A stretch of DNA of 64,000 bases from Sapria himalayana. Its lineage: Eukaryota > Streptophyta > Magnoliopsida > Malpighiales > Rafflesiaceae. Positions 25,391 to 39,200 of the stretch are shown here, piece by piece; position 1 is the first letter of the stretch; each line of letters starts with the position of its first letter. The notes beneath the pieces were generated by a model. That model had not been told where the DNA came from and did not search any database. It saw only the letters and a list, made by a program, of their open reading frames with translations. Location: NCBI GenBank assembly GCA_029783825.1, contig JAREIK010012370.1:62001-126000 (forward strand). The letters are read 5' to 3'. Both the position numbers and the translations under genes were made by a program.

Positions 25391-28300
25391 AAAATATAAT
25401 AATTTTTAAATTTTTTTCAAGAGTGAATTCAATATTTAGTTATAATAATCATTATATTTATTTATCATATAAATTCAATATAAAGAATTTTATTGAAAAA
25501 TATTCTAATAATGATCAAAAAATAAATTAATAAACAATTATTAATAAGATATATATAAATTAAAATATAATTACAAAATCAAAAATGATTCAGAAGGAGA
25601 GCAAAATATATTACTATATAATAAATTTTAATTTTTAAATTTTTTATTTTTTTTATAAGTTTATCTATATTTTTCTATGAAAAATAATTTATATAAATTA
25701 TATTTGTCTAACTCATAATTTATTTTGTAATTAATATTTATATAAAAATAAAAAATTAATATTTAAAATTATAATGAATAAAAAATGAGATTTATTATTT
25801 ATTATTTAGGGTATACCGGTTTAATTTAAGTTATATCTGTCTCACTAATAATTTATTTTGTAACTAATATTTATATAAAAATAAACCGATAAATAATTAA
25901 AAAAAATTAAAATTATACTTGAATACCAATTAAAATGAGATTTATGATTTATTATTAATGTATACTAGTTTAATGGTTTAATTATTTTGAGGTTTTGTCG
26001 TTTAGGAATTTAGCAATTTATGTTTTTAGGCATTTAGTGATTTATAGGTTTTATTTAAATAATAAAATAAGAAAAAAAATTGTAATTTTTTCTCATTTTC
26101 AAATGTTATAACCTTTGAAAATTTAATAATATTTAAAATTTTTTGAAAATTGAATACAATATTTAGTTATAATAATTTTAATAATTCTCTATCATATAAA
26201 ATAAATATAAACAATTTTATTGATAGATATGATAATAATGATCAAAAATTAAATTAATAAACTATTTATAAAAAGATAGATATTAATTAAAAAATATTTA
26301 CAAAACCCAAATTGATTCAAAATTAAATTTAAATATATTAGTTGATAATAATTTTTAATTTTTAATAATACTACTTTTATAGTTCTTTTAAAAGCGTATA
26401 TATTTTTTTTATTAAAAATAAATTATTTAAATTATATGTGTCGCTCTCATAATTTATATTATAATAAAAATTTCTATAAAATTAAACAAATAGATAATAA
26501 AATGAATATTTAAAATAATAATAAATTGAAATAAAAACTAAATTTATTAATTATTAAGTATTATATAGCGGTTTAATGGTTTATGTATTTAGGCTTTACG
26601 GGGTTTTAGAGTTTACTGATATAACTGTGTATGCATTTAGTGGTTTATAGGATTTATTTAAAAAATAAAATAACAAAATATTTATTTTTATTATTTTTTC
26701 ATATTTCCAAAGGTTATAAACCTTTGTAAATATAATATTTTTAATTTTTTTTCCAAAGTGAATTCAATATTTAGTTATAATAATCATTATATTTATATAT
26801 CATATAAATTCAATATAAACAAATTTATTGAGAAATATTCTAATAATGATCAAAAAATAAATAAATAATCTATAATTAATAAGGAAGATATCAATTAAAA
26901 AAAGATAGATATCAATTAAAATATAATTATAAAACCTAAAATGATTCAGAAGCAAAGCAAAATATATTACTATATAATAATTTTTTGTTTAGATATTTTT
27001 TTTCTTTTAAAAAGTTTATCTATAATTTTTTGATGAAAAATAATATATATAAATTATATTTGTCTAACTCAAATAATTTTATAATTAATATTTATATATA
27101 AATAAACAAATAAATAATTAAAATGAATAATTAAAATTATAATAAAAAAAATAAGATTTATTATTTTTTATTTAGGGATACCGGTTTAATTTAAATTAGA
27201 TCTGTCTAACTAATAATTTATTTTATAATTAATATTTCTATAAAAATAAACTGATAAATAATTAAAATAAAATTTTAAAATTTTACTGAATAAAAATTAA
27301 AATGAGATTTAAGATTTCTTATTAATGTATACCAGTTTATTGGTTTTAGTATTTAAAGGTTTTGTCGTTAGGACTTTAGCAATTTATGTTTTTAGGCTTT
27401 TAGTGGTTTATAGATTTTATATAAAAAAATAAAATAACAAAACAAATTTCTATAATTTGTTGTCATTTTCTTAGGTTATAACCTTTGAAAATATAATAAT
27501 ATTTACAATTTTTTGAAATGTGAATATAATATTTTGTTATAATAATATTAATAATTATATATCATATAAATTCAATAGAAACAATTTTATTGATAGATAA
27601 TATTAAAATGATCAAAAATTAAATTAATAAACTATTAATAAAAGATAGATATTAATTAAAAAATTTAACAAAACCCAAATTGATTCAAAATTAAAGTAAA
27701 ATATAATACAGGATAATAATTTTTAATTTTTTAAATTTTTACTTATTTTATATTTGTATATTTTTTTATTAAAAATAAATTAATTAAATTATATTTGTCG
27801 CACTCATACTTAATTTTGTAATAAATATTTCTATAAAATTAAACTAATAAATAATTTTAATGAATATTTAAAATTATAATAAATAGATATAAAAGTTTGA
27901 TTTATTAATTATTAATTAGTATATAGAAGTTTAATGGTTTATGTATTTAGGCATTATGGGGTTTAGAATTTTACTGATTTAACTGCATATGCATTTAGTG
28001 GTTTATAGTTTTTATTTAAAAAATAAAATAAAAAAAATTATTTTTATTATTTTTTGATATTTTCAAAGGTTATAACCTTTGAAAATATAATAATTTTTAA
28101 ATTTTTTTAAAAAGTGAATAAATATTTATATATAATAATAATTATTATTATATATCATAAAAATTCAATATAAAATATTTTATTGATAGATATTCTAATA
28201 ATTATCAAAAAATAAATTAAAAATCTATTAAGAATAACATTGATATTACTTAAAATATAATATCAAAACCTGAAATGATTCAAAAGATAGCAAAATATAT

Positions 28301-30996
28301 TACTTAATAATAATTGTTTGTTTTTAAAATTTTATTCTTTTTATAAGCTTATTTATTTTTTGATGAAAAATAATTTTTATAAATTATATTATTAACTCAT
28401 AATTTATTTTATAATTAATATATATATATATATATATAACTAAAGAATTAAAATAAATTTTTTAAATCATAATGAAAACAAATAAAAATGAGATTTATTA
28501 ATTATTATTTAGGGTATACTGGTTTAAAGGATTATCTATATAGGCGTATCGGGATTTTGTAGTTTAGTGATTTAAGTGTTTAGGCATTTAGTGGTGTATA
28601 GGTTATATTAAAACAATGAAATAATAAAAAATTTTTTTTTTATTTTTTCACATTTTCAAATGTTATAACCTTTGAAAATATAATAATTTTAAAATTTTTT
28701 TCAAAAGTGAATATAATATTTAGTCATAATAATCATTATATTTATATATCATATAAATTCAATATAAACATTTTTATTGATAAATATTCTAATAATGATT
28801 AAAAAATAAATTAATAATCTATTATTAATAAGATAGACATCAAATAAAATATAATTACAAAACCTAAAATGATTCAGAAGCAAATCAAAATATATTACTA
28901 TATAATAATTTTTTGTTTTGAAAATTTTTTTTGTTTTAAAAAGTTTATCTATAATTTTTTGATTAAAAATAATTTATATAAATTATTTTTGTCTAGCTCA
29001 ATTTATTTTGTAGGTAATATTTATATATAAATAAACAAATAAATAATTAAAATGGATATTTAAAATTATAAAAAAAATGAGATTTATTATTTATTATTTA
29101 GGGATACTGTTTTAATTTAAATTAGATCTGTCTCAGTAATAATTTATTTTGTAATTAATATTTCTAAAAAAATAATCTGATAAATAATTAAAATAAAAAT
29201 TAAAAATTAAACTGAATAATATTTAAAATGAGATTTATGATTTATTATTACTGTATACGAGTTTAATAGTTTAAGTATTTAGAGGTTTTTTCATTTAGGA
29301 TTTTATTGATTTATGTTTTTAGGCTTTTAGTGGTTTATACCTTTTATTCAAAAAAATAAAATATCAAAAAGTTTGCTATAATTTTTTCTCATTTTTATAG
29401 GTTATAACCTTTGAAAATATAATTATATTTAAAATTTTTTGAAATGTGAATACAATACTTAGTTATAATAATATTAATAATTATATATTATATAAATTCA
29501 ATAAACAATTTTATTGATATATATTATAATAATGATCAAAATTAAATTTATAAACTATTGATATTAAGATAGATATTAATTGAAAAATAATTACAAAACC
29601 CAAATTGATTCAAAATTATAGTAAATTATATTTTTTAATAACAATTTTTAATTTTTAAATTTTTACTTCTTTTATAAGCATATATATTTTTTAAATTATA
29701 TTTGTCGCACTCATAATTTATTTTGTAATAAATATTTTTATAAAAATAAACTAATAAATAATTAAAATGAATATTTAAAATTATAATAAATAGAATTAAA
29801 AATTACATTTATTAATTATTAAGTAGTATAGATCAGTTTAAAGGTTTATGTATTTTGGCATTATGGGGTTTAGGAGTTTACTGATTTAACTGTGCATGCA
29901 TTTAGTGGTTTATAGGTGTTATTAAAAAAATATCAAAAAATTTATTTTTTTTATTTTTTGATATTTTAAAGGTTATAACCTTAGAAAATATAATAAATTT
30001 TAAATTTTTTTCAAAAGTGAATACTATATTTAGTTATAATAATTATTATATTTATATATCATATAAATTCAATATAAATATTTTTATTGATAAATTTTCT
30101 AATAATAATCAAAGAATAAATTAATAATCTATTATTAATAAGATAGATATCAATTTAAATATAATTATAAAATTTAAAAAGATTCAGAAATAAAGCAAAA
30201 TATATTACTATATAATAATTTTTTGTTTTGAATTTTTTTTTCTTTTAAAAAGTTTATCTATATTTTTTTTGATGAAAAATAATTATATAAATTATATTTG
30301 TCTAACTCAATTTATTCGGTTATTAATAATTATATAAAAATAAATGAATAAATAATTAAAATTAATATTTTAAATTATAATGAAAAAAATAAAATTGAGA
30401 TTTATTATTTATTTTTTAGGGTATACTAGTTTAAAATGATTTTCTATTTAGGGTTTTCGAGATTTAAGAGTTATTGATTTAAGTAATTAGGCATTTAGTG
30501 GTTTATAGGATTTATTTAAACAATGAAATAACAAAAAAATTATTTTTGTTATTTTTTCAAATTTTCAAAGGTTATAACATTTGAAAATATAATAATTTTA
30601 AAATTTTTTAAAATGTGAATAAAATATTTAGTAATATTAATTATTATAATTATATAAAATATAAACTAATTATAAATAATTTTATTGATAGATATGATAT
30701 CAATTATCAAAAAATAAATTAATAAACTATTATTAATATGATAGATATAAATTAAAATATAATTACAAAACCTAAAATGATTCAAAATCAAAGTAAAATT
30801 TATTACTAAATAATAATTTTTTGTTTTCAAATTTTTACTTCTTTTATAAGATTATATATTTTTTTATTAAAAGTAAATTATTAATATTATATTTGTCTGA
30901 CTAATTATTTATTTATTAATTAATATTTATATAAAAAATAAACTAATAAATATTCAAAATTATAATGAATACAAATTAAAATGAGATTTAAGATTT

Positions 30997-31001
30997 ATTA
31001 T
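30997..31001. repeat. Target duplication ATTAT, left of 573-bp insertion
   Basis: ATTAT, repeated at 31575-31579. Removing one copy plus the insert leaves GATTTATTATATATGGAATA, which matches the uninterrupted unit at about 38095 (GATTTATTATATATGGTATA) at all but one base. Confidence 0.65.
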
Positions 31002-31574
31002 TGCTGTATATGTAATTTATTTTTTGATAATCTGTTTGTATAACCAAATATTTTTTCTTTTTTAATATTTTCATGTAAGTGTAGGAAACAAAATATTACG
31101 AGGCCAGGGATGCAGCAGTAGCACAATAACGGAGGTCTCGCTGACCGGATAGCATGCTGAAATTGGAGCAGAGCATGACCCGTCTAATGATCTGACTCGC
31201 TCCGGTTAAATGAACCGAGAGAAATTTTAATATAAAATGTTTTGTAATTTTATTTTCAGGCGGCTATTTTTGGACTCGTGGAACTGTTCACCGTCTCTCT
31301 ATCTTTTCTCTGTGCTATTTATCACGACTATTCTATGTGCTGCATACTGTAAGACATTTCTGTTGCTTTAATCTGTAACGAATAAGCATTTTCTGGTGGA
31401 TTTAGCTAGTCGTACTGAGCGACTAGCGAACCACGTTATTTTTGGTGTTTATTTATTGTTTTTTGATTCTATCATGGATGGTTGCTGAATTGGGATATAT
31501 ATATTTATTGTTTTCTGTTGTTTCTGTGTTTCTGTATCTCAATCTCACTACCGTGGAAGCATAATTGCCCTAAA
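31002..31574. mobile_element. Unclassified 573-bp insertion of non-satellite DNA
   Basis: Its base composition is clearly unlike the array (words such as GAGGCCAGGGATGCAGCAG and CTCGCTGACCGGATAGC). It starts TGCTGTATATG and ends CATAATTGCCCTAAA. It contains a TATA-like stretch then TTTTATTTTCAGGCGGC, which resembles a 3' splice site; a C/T-rich stretch near 31290; and a hairpin at 31405-31427. There are no clear terminal inverted repeats, no TG...CA ends, no poly(A) tail and no coding frame of note. It may be a small non-autonomous element, a degenerate solo long terminal repeat, or a captured gene fragment. The 5-bp ATTAT duplication argues for transposition-like insertion. Confidence 0.6.
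31405..31427. other. Hairpin inside the 573-bp insertion
   Basis: GCTAGTCG, a 7-nt loop TACTGAG, then CGACTAGC: a perfect 8-bp stem. It is among the few G+C-bearing stems in the window. Nothing resembling a Helitron CTRR end follows it. Confidence 0.7.
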
Positions 31575-32515
31575 ATTATATATGGAATACCGGTTTAATG
31601 GATCTATTATTTAGGGATTTTGTCGTTGAGGAGTTTAGCAATTTATTTTTTAGGCATTTAGTGGTATATAGGTTTTATTTATTTAATAAAAATAAAATTT
31701 TTATTTTTTGATTTTTTTAGATTTTCAAAATTTATAAACTTTAAAAATAAAATAATTTTTAAAATCTTTTGAAATGTGAATACCATGTATAATTATCTTA
31801 ATCTTATTAATTATATATCATATAAATTCAATATAAATAATTTTAATGATAGCTATTATAATAATGATCAAAAATAAAATTAATAAACTATTATTAATAA
31901 TATAAATATTAATTAAAATATATTTACATAACCCAACATGATTCAAAATCAAATAAAAATATATTACTAAATAATAATATTTAATTTTTAAATTTTTCCA
32001 TCTTTTAATAAGCTTATATTTTTTTATGATTAAAAATAAGGTTAATGTATTTAAGGGTTTCGGGTTATATGAGCTACTGATTTAAGTAAGTAAACATTTA
32101 GTGGTCTATAGGTTTTATTTAAAAAAGAAATAAAAAAAATTTATTTTTTGTATTCTTTCTCATTTTTTAAGATTAAAACCTTTGAAAATATAATAATTTT
32201 TAATTTTTTTTCAAAAGTGAAAACAATATTTATTTATAATAATAATAATAATAATTATATATCATATAAATTCAATATAAACAATTTTATTCATAAATAT
32301 TATAATAATTATCAAAAAATAAATTAAAAATCTATTATGAATAAGATTGATATTACTTAACATCTAATATCAAAACCTTAAATGATTCAAAAGCAAAGCA
32401 AAATATATTACTTAATAAAAATTATTTGTTTTTAAATTTTTATTCTTTTTATAAGCTTATCAATTTTTTGATGAAAAATAATTTTTATAAATTATATTTT
32501 TAACTCATAATTTAT

Positions 32516-32521
<6 letters not shown>

Positions 32522-32561
<40 letters not shown>

Positions 32562-32562
32562 C
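32522..32562. repeat. (AT)n microsatellite
   Basis: About 41 bp of uninterrupted AT. It sits where related units at 22520, 28420, 51175 and 55225 have shorter TATATA tracts, so it is an expansion of a site already present in that subtype. Confidence 0.9.
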
Positions 32563-33910
32563 TTAACAATCAAAATGACTTTTTAAAATTATAATGAAAA
32601 CAAATAAAAATGAGATTTATTAATTATTATTTAGGGTATACCGGTTTAAAGGATTTTCTATATAGGGGTATCGGGATTTTGTAGTTTAGTGATTTAAGTG
32701 ATTAGGCATTTAGTGATTTATAGGTTTTATTTAAACAATGAAATAACAAAAAGAATTTTTTTTTTCACATGTTCAAAAGTTTTAACTTTGAAAATATAAA
32801 AATTTTAAAACTTATTTCAAAAGTGAATACAATATTTAGTTATAATAATTATTAAATTTATATAGAATATAAATTCAATATAAACATTTTTAATGATAAA
32901 TATTCTAATAATGATCAAAAAATAAATTAATAATCTATTATTAATAAGTTAGAATATCAATTAAAATATAATTACAAAACATAAAATGATTCAGAAACAA
33001 AGCAAAATATGTTACTATATAATATTTTTTTTGTTTTTAATTTTTTTTTCTTTTATTAAGTTAATCTGTATTTTTTTGTTGAAAAAAAATTATATAAATT
33101 ATATTTGTATAACTTATAATTTATTTTGTAATTAATATTTATATAAAAATAAACAAATAAATAATTAAAAAGAATATTTAAAATTATAATGAATAAAATA
33201 AAATGATATTTATTTTTTATTATTTAGGATATACATGTTTAAAAAATTTATCTATTTACGGTTTTTGAGATTTAGAAGTTAGTGATTTAAGTATTTAGGC
33301 ATTTAATGGTTTATAGGTTTTATTCAAACAATGAAATAACAAAAAATTTATTTTTGATATTTTTTCAAATTTTCAAAGGTTATAACATTTGAAAATATAA
33401 TAATTTTAAAATCTTTTAAAAATGTTTATACAATATTTAGTAATAATAAATATTATAACTATATATAATATAAACTAAATATAAACAATTTTATTCATAG
33501 ATATTATATCAATTATCAAAAAATAAATTAATAAACTATTATTAATATGATAGATATAAATTAAAATATAATTAAAAAAGCTAAAATGATTCAAAATCAA
33601 AGTAAATTTATTACTAAATAATAATTTTTTTTAGTTTTTACATCATTTTATGAGCTTATATGTATTTTTGATGAAAAATATAATATTTAAATTATATTTG
33701 TATCACTCATAATTTATTTTGTAATTAATATTTCTATAAATAATGTAAATTATATTTAAGATTTACGAGATTAAAGGTATAAGTATATAGGGGCTTCAAG
33801 GTTTAGGAGTTTAGATATTTATGTATTTAGGTATTTAATGGTTTATAAGTTTTATTTCAACAATGATATAACAAAAAATTTATTTTTGTAATTTTTTCTC
33901 ATTTTTGAAG

Positions 33911-34163
33911 GTTTAATTATATTTGTATCACTCATAATTTATTTTTATATCAAAGATATAACAAAAAATTTATAAGTTTATTTTTGAAGGTTTTATTTAA
34001 ACAATGATATACAAATACAAAAAATTATATTTGTATCACTCATAATTTTTTCTCATTTTTGAAGGTTTATTTAAATATTTCTCATTTTTTCTCATTTAAT
34101 GGCATTTAATGTTTTTCTCATTTAATGGTTTATAATTTTATTTAAAATTTATAAGTTTAGATA
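33911..34163 (+). repeat. Scrambled patch of short satellite fragments
   Basis: The unit is interrupted after TTTTTGAAGG and resumes at ATAACTTTGAAAATA. In between, short pieces of the same and the preceding unit recur out of order: TTGTATCACTCATAATT at about 33923 and 34032 (its normal place is about 33700), TTTTTGAAGGTTT twice, and CTCATTTAATGG twice near 34096-34130. All pieces are in plus orientation. Confidence 0.8.
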
Positions 34164-36187
34164 TAACTTTGAAAATAATTAAATTATTAAATTTTTTTTA
34201 TATGTGAATACTATATTTAGTTATGATAATCTTAATAATTAAATATCATGTAAATTCAATATAAATAATTATTTTGAAATATATTATATTAATGATCAAA
34301 AAATAAATTAATAAACTATTATTAATAAGATTTATATTATTTTAAATATATTTACAAAACATAAATTTATTCAAAATCAAAGTAAAATATATTACAAAAT
34401 AATACTTTCTTTGATGTTTTGCTTCTTTTTATAAGTTTATATTTTTTGTTATTAAAAGTAAGTTATTTAAATTATATTTGACTTCCTCATAATTAATTTT
34501 TAATTTATTATTCTATAAAAATAAACTAATAAATTATTAAAATGAATATTTAAAATTATAATGAATACAAATAAAATAGAGATTTATTATTTATTATTCA
34601 GGATATACTAGTTTAATGGTTTAAGTATTTAGGTGTTTTGGGGTTTAGTGATTTAAGTGTTTAGACCTTTAGTGATTTATAATTTTTATTTAAAGAATAA
34701 AAAAATAAAAAATTTAATTTTTTGATTTTTTTTAATTTTTGAAGGTTATAACCTTTGAAATTATAATAATTTTTAATTTTTTTTAAATGTGAATATAATA
34801 TTTAGTAATAATAATCTTAATAATTATATATAATGTAAACTCAATATAAATAATTTTATTAATAGATATTATAATAATGATCATTAAAAAATTAATAAAC
34901 TATTATTAAAAAGAATGATATAAATTAAAATATAATTGCAAAATCTAAAATGATTCAAAATAAAAATAAAATATATTACTAAATAATAAATTTTTGTTTT
35001 TAAAATTTTGCCTCTTTTTATAAGGATATATATTTTTTTTTATGAAAAATAAATTATTTAAATTAGATCTGTCTCACTAATAATTTATTTTGTTATTATT
35101 ATGTCTATAAAAATAAACTAAGAAATAATGAAAATAAAAATTTAAAATTATACTTAATAAAAATTAAAATGAGATTTATGAATTATTATTAATGTATACC
35201 AGTTTACTATTTTAAGTATTTAGAGGTTTTGTCGTTCAAGACTTTAGCGATTTATGTTTTTAGGCATTTAGTGGTTTCTAGGTTTTGTTTAAACAATGAA
35301 ATAACAAAAAAATTATTTTTGATATTTTTTCACATTTTCAAAGCTGAATACAATATTTAGTAATAATAATCATTATAATTATATATAATATAAACTAAAT
35401 ATAAAAAATTTTATTGATAGATATGATATTAATTATCAAAAAATAAATTAATATGTTATTATTATTATGATGGATATAAATTTAAATATAATTGCAAAAC
35501 TTATAATAATTCAAAATCCAAGTAAAATTTATCACTAAATAATAATTTTTGTTTTTTAGTTTTTGCTTCTTTTTATCAGCTTATATATTTTTTTGATGAA
35601 AAATAAATTATTTAAACTATATTTGTATCACACATAATTTATTTTGTAATTAATATTTTAATAAATTATTTAAATTATATTTAAGTTTTACGAGTTTAAA
35701 GGTTTAGGTATTTAGGGGCTTTTGTGTTTAGGATTTTAGATCTTTAATTGTTTAGGCATTTAGTGGTTTATAATTTATTTTTATTATTTTTTCTAATTTT
35801 TGAATATAATAATTATTTATAATAATCTTCATAATTATAATTCATTTAAATTCAATATAAATAATTGTATTGCTAGATATTATAATTATGATCAAAAAAT
35901 AAATTAATAAACTATTTTTAATAAAATAGTTATTATTTAAAAAGCATTAGCAAAATCTAAATTTATTCAAATCAAAGTAAACTATATTACTAAATAATAA
36001 TTTTTTTTAATGTTTTGCTTTTTATATAACTTTATATTTTTGTTATTAAAATAAATTATTTAAATTATATTTGTCTAACTCATAATTTATTTTGTAATTT
36101 ATAATTTTATAATAATAAACTACAAAATAATTAAAATGAATATTTAAAATTATAATGAATACAAATAAAATTGAGATTTATTATCTA

Positions 36188-36227
36188 TTATTCAGGATAT
36201 ACCAGTTTAATGGTATATCCTGAATAA
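36188..36227. other. Perfect 16-bp stem hairpin at a unit-to-unit jump
   Basis: TTATTCAGGATATACC, loop AGTTTAAT, then the exact complement of the stem. The left arm and loop are normal unit text; the right arm is a fresh inverted copy, after which the sequence continues at a different unit position (AATAAACTGATAAAT). Part of a unit is missing across the joint. Confidence 0.88.
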
Positions 36228-39200
36228 TTAAAATAAACTGATAAATAATTAAAATGAATATTAATAATTATAATGAATACTAATAAAATTGAGATTTATG
36301 ATTTATTATTTAGACTATACTAATTTAATGTTTTAAGTATTTATGGGCTTCGGGGTTTAGAAGTTTAGTCATTTTAGTATTTAGTCATTTAGTGGTTTAT
36401 AGGTTTTATATAAAAAATAAAATAACAAAAAATTTATTTTTGTTATTTTTTCTAATTTTTGAATATTATAACCTTTGAAAATATAATAATTTTTAAATTT
36501 TATTTTTGAAAAGAGAATATAATATGAAGTCATAATAATTATAATAATTATATATCATATAAATTCTATATAAACTATTTTATTGATATTTATTATAATA
36601 ATGATCATAAAAAAGTAAGAACAAATTATTAATAAGATAAATATTGTTTAAAATATATTTGCATACCCTAAAATGACTCAAAATCAAAGTGAAATATTTT
36701 ACTAAATATTAATTTTAAATTTTTAAATTTTTGTATCAATTTATAAGCCAATATATTTTTGGATGAAAAATAAATTATTTTAATTATATTTGTCTCACTA
36801 ATAATTTATTTTTTAATTTATATTTCTATAATATTAAACTAATAAATAATTAAAATGTATATTTAAAATTATAATGAATACTAATAAAAATGAGATTTAT
36901 GATTTATTATTTAGGGTATAACTATTTAATTATTTAAGTTTTTTGTTGTTTTGGGTTAAGGAGTTTATTGATTTATATGTTTACACATTTTCGTGTTTAT
37001 AGGTTTTATTTAATCAATGAACTAACAAAAAATTTATTTTTATGAATTTTCGTGATTTTAAAAGGTTATGACTTTTAAAGATATAATAATTTTTTAATAG
37101 TTCTAAAATATGAATACAATACTTAGTTATAATAATCTTAATAATTATATTTGTTGTAGATTCAATATAAAAAAATGTATTAATATATATTATAAAAATG
37201 ATGAAAAAATAGATTAATAAACTATTATTAATAAGATAGATATTAATTAAAATATATTTGTAGAACCCAAGATAATTCAAAATCAAAGTAAATTATATTA
37301 CTAAATAAAATTTTAAATTTTTGAAATTTTGTTTATTTTTATAAGCTTATTTTTGTTTTCATAATAAATAATTTATTTAAAGTATATATGTCTTACTCAT
37401 TATTTATTTTGTAATTAATATTTCTATAAAAATAAACTAAAAAATAATTAAAATGAATATTTAAAATTATAATGAATACAAATAAAAATGAGATTTATTA
37501 TTTATTATTTAGGTTATATAAGTTTAATGGTTTAAGTATTTAGGGGGTTTTGAGGTTTAGTAGTCTAGAGATTTAAATGTTTTGGCATTTAGTGGTTTAT
37601 AAGTTTTATTTCAATAATAAAATAATATAAAATTATTTTTGTGATTTTTTATCATTTTTGAAGGTTATAACCTTTGAAAATATAATAATTTTTAAATTTT
37701 TTTCAAATGTAAATATAATATTTAGTTATAATAACTTAATAATTATAAGACATTTTAATTGAATATAAGTAATTTTATTGTTCGATATTATAAAAAGGAA
37801 CAAATAATAAATTAATAAACTATTATTAATAATATTGATCGCAATTAAAATATAATTGCAAAACATATATATAATGATTCAAAATCAAAGTAAAATATAA
37901 TACTAAATAATAATTTTTTGTTTTTAAATTTTTACTTCTTTATATAAGCTTTTTTTTGATTAAAAATAAATTATTAAAATTATATTTATCTCACTCATTA
38001 TTTATTTTGTGATTGATATTTCTATTAAAAATAAACTAATAAATAATTAAAATGAATATTTAAAATTATAATGAATACAAATTAAAATGAGATTTATGAT
38101 TTATTATATATGGTATACCGGTTTAATGGTTTGATTATTTAGAAGTTTTGTCATTTAGGAGTGTAGAAATTTATGTTTTTAGGCATTTAGTGGTTTATAT
38201 GTTTTATTTATATAATAAAAATAAAAAAATTTTTTTAGATTTTTTTTCTAATTTTAAAAGGTTATAACGTTTAAAAATAAAATAATTTTTAAAATTTTTT
38301 GAAATGTGAATGCTTTGTATAATTATATTAATCTTACTAATTATATATCATAGAAATTCAATATAAACAATTTTAATTATATATATTATAATAATGATCA
38401 AAAATTAAATTTATAAACTATTATTAATAATATAAATATTAATTAAAATATATTTACATAACACAAAATGATTCAAAATCAAATCAAAATATATTACTAA
38501 ATAATAATATTTAATTTTTAAATTTGTCCTCTTTATAATCTTATATTTTTTTTGATTAAAAATAATTTATTTAAATAATATTTGTATCACTCAAAATTTA
38601 TTATGTAATTAATTTTTCTAAAAAATTAAACTATAAATAATTAAAAAGAATATTTAAAAATATAATAAATATAAATAAAAATGAGATTTATTATTTATTA
38701 AGTAGTATATAGCTGTTAAAACGTTTATGTATTTAGTGGTTTCCGGATTTAAGAGCTTACTGATTTAAGTAAGTAAGCATTTAATGATCTATAGGTTTTA
38801 TTTAAAAATGAAATAACAAAAAATTTATTTTTATTATTTTTTCTCATTTTTTAAGGTTATAACATTTGAAAATATAATAATTTTTAAATTTTCTTCAAAA
38901 GTGAATACAATATTTAGTTATAATAATCATTATATTTATATATCATATAAATTCATTATAACCAAATTTATTGATATATATTCTAATAATGATCAAAAAA
39001 TAGATAAAAAATTTATTATTAATAAGATAGATATTAATTAAAATATAATTACAAAACCTAAAATAATTCAAAAGCAAAGCAAAATATATTACAATATAAT
39101 AATTTTTTGTTTTATTTTTTTTTATTTTAAAATAGTTTATCTATATTTTTTGATTAAAAATAATTCATATAAATTATATTTATCTAACTAATAATTTATT

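Larger units (their letters stand above)
16259..31001 (+). repeat. AT-rich satellite array, plus orientation, with dimeric and longer higher-order repeats
   Basis: Palindrome landmarks lie near 16320, 17070, 17752, 18229, 18765, 19755, 20350, 20955, 21550, 22150, 22750, 23440, 24037, 24770, 25372, 26100, 26695, 27465, 28058, 28650, 29395, 29966 and 30558. From about 23.4 to 27.5 kb, spacings of about 600 and 730-770 bp alternate, giving a dimer of about 1.33 kb. The segment 16251-17195 matches the 3' flank of hAT copy 2 (49403-50345). The segment 17700-21760 matches 57380-60980. Subtypes recognisable by module text include one with GGTATACC...GATTATTTA (21415), one with AAGTAAGTAAG (22065) and one with TATATAGGGGTATC (22630, with a close variant at 28530). 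An AT tract lies at 28419-28439. No gene is seen. Confidence 0.93.

Noticed and set aside
31002..31574. Helitron or solo long terminal repeat
   Set aside because: The hairpin at 31405-31427 is not followed by a CTRR end near the boundary. The insert starts TG but does not end CA. Kept as unclassified.
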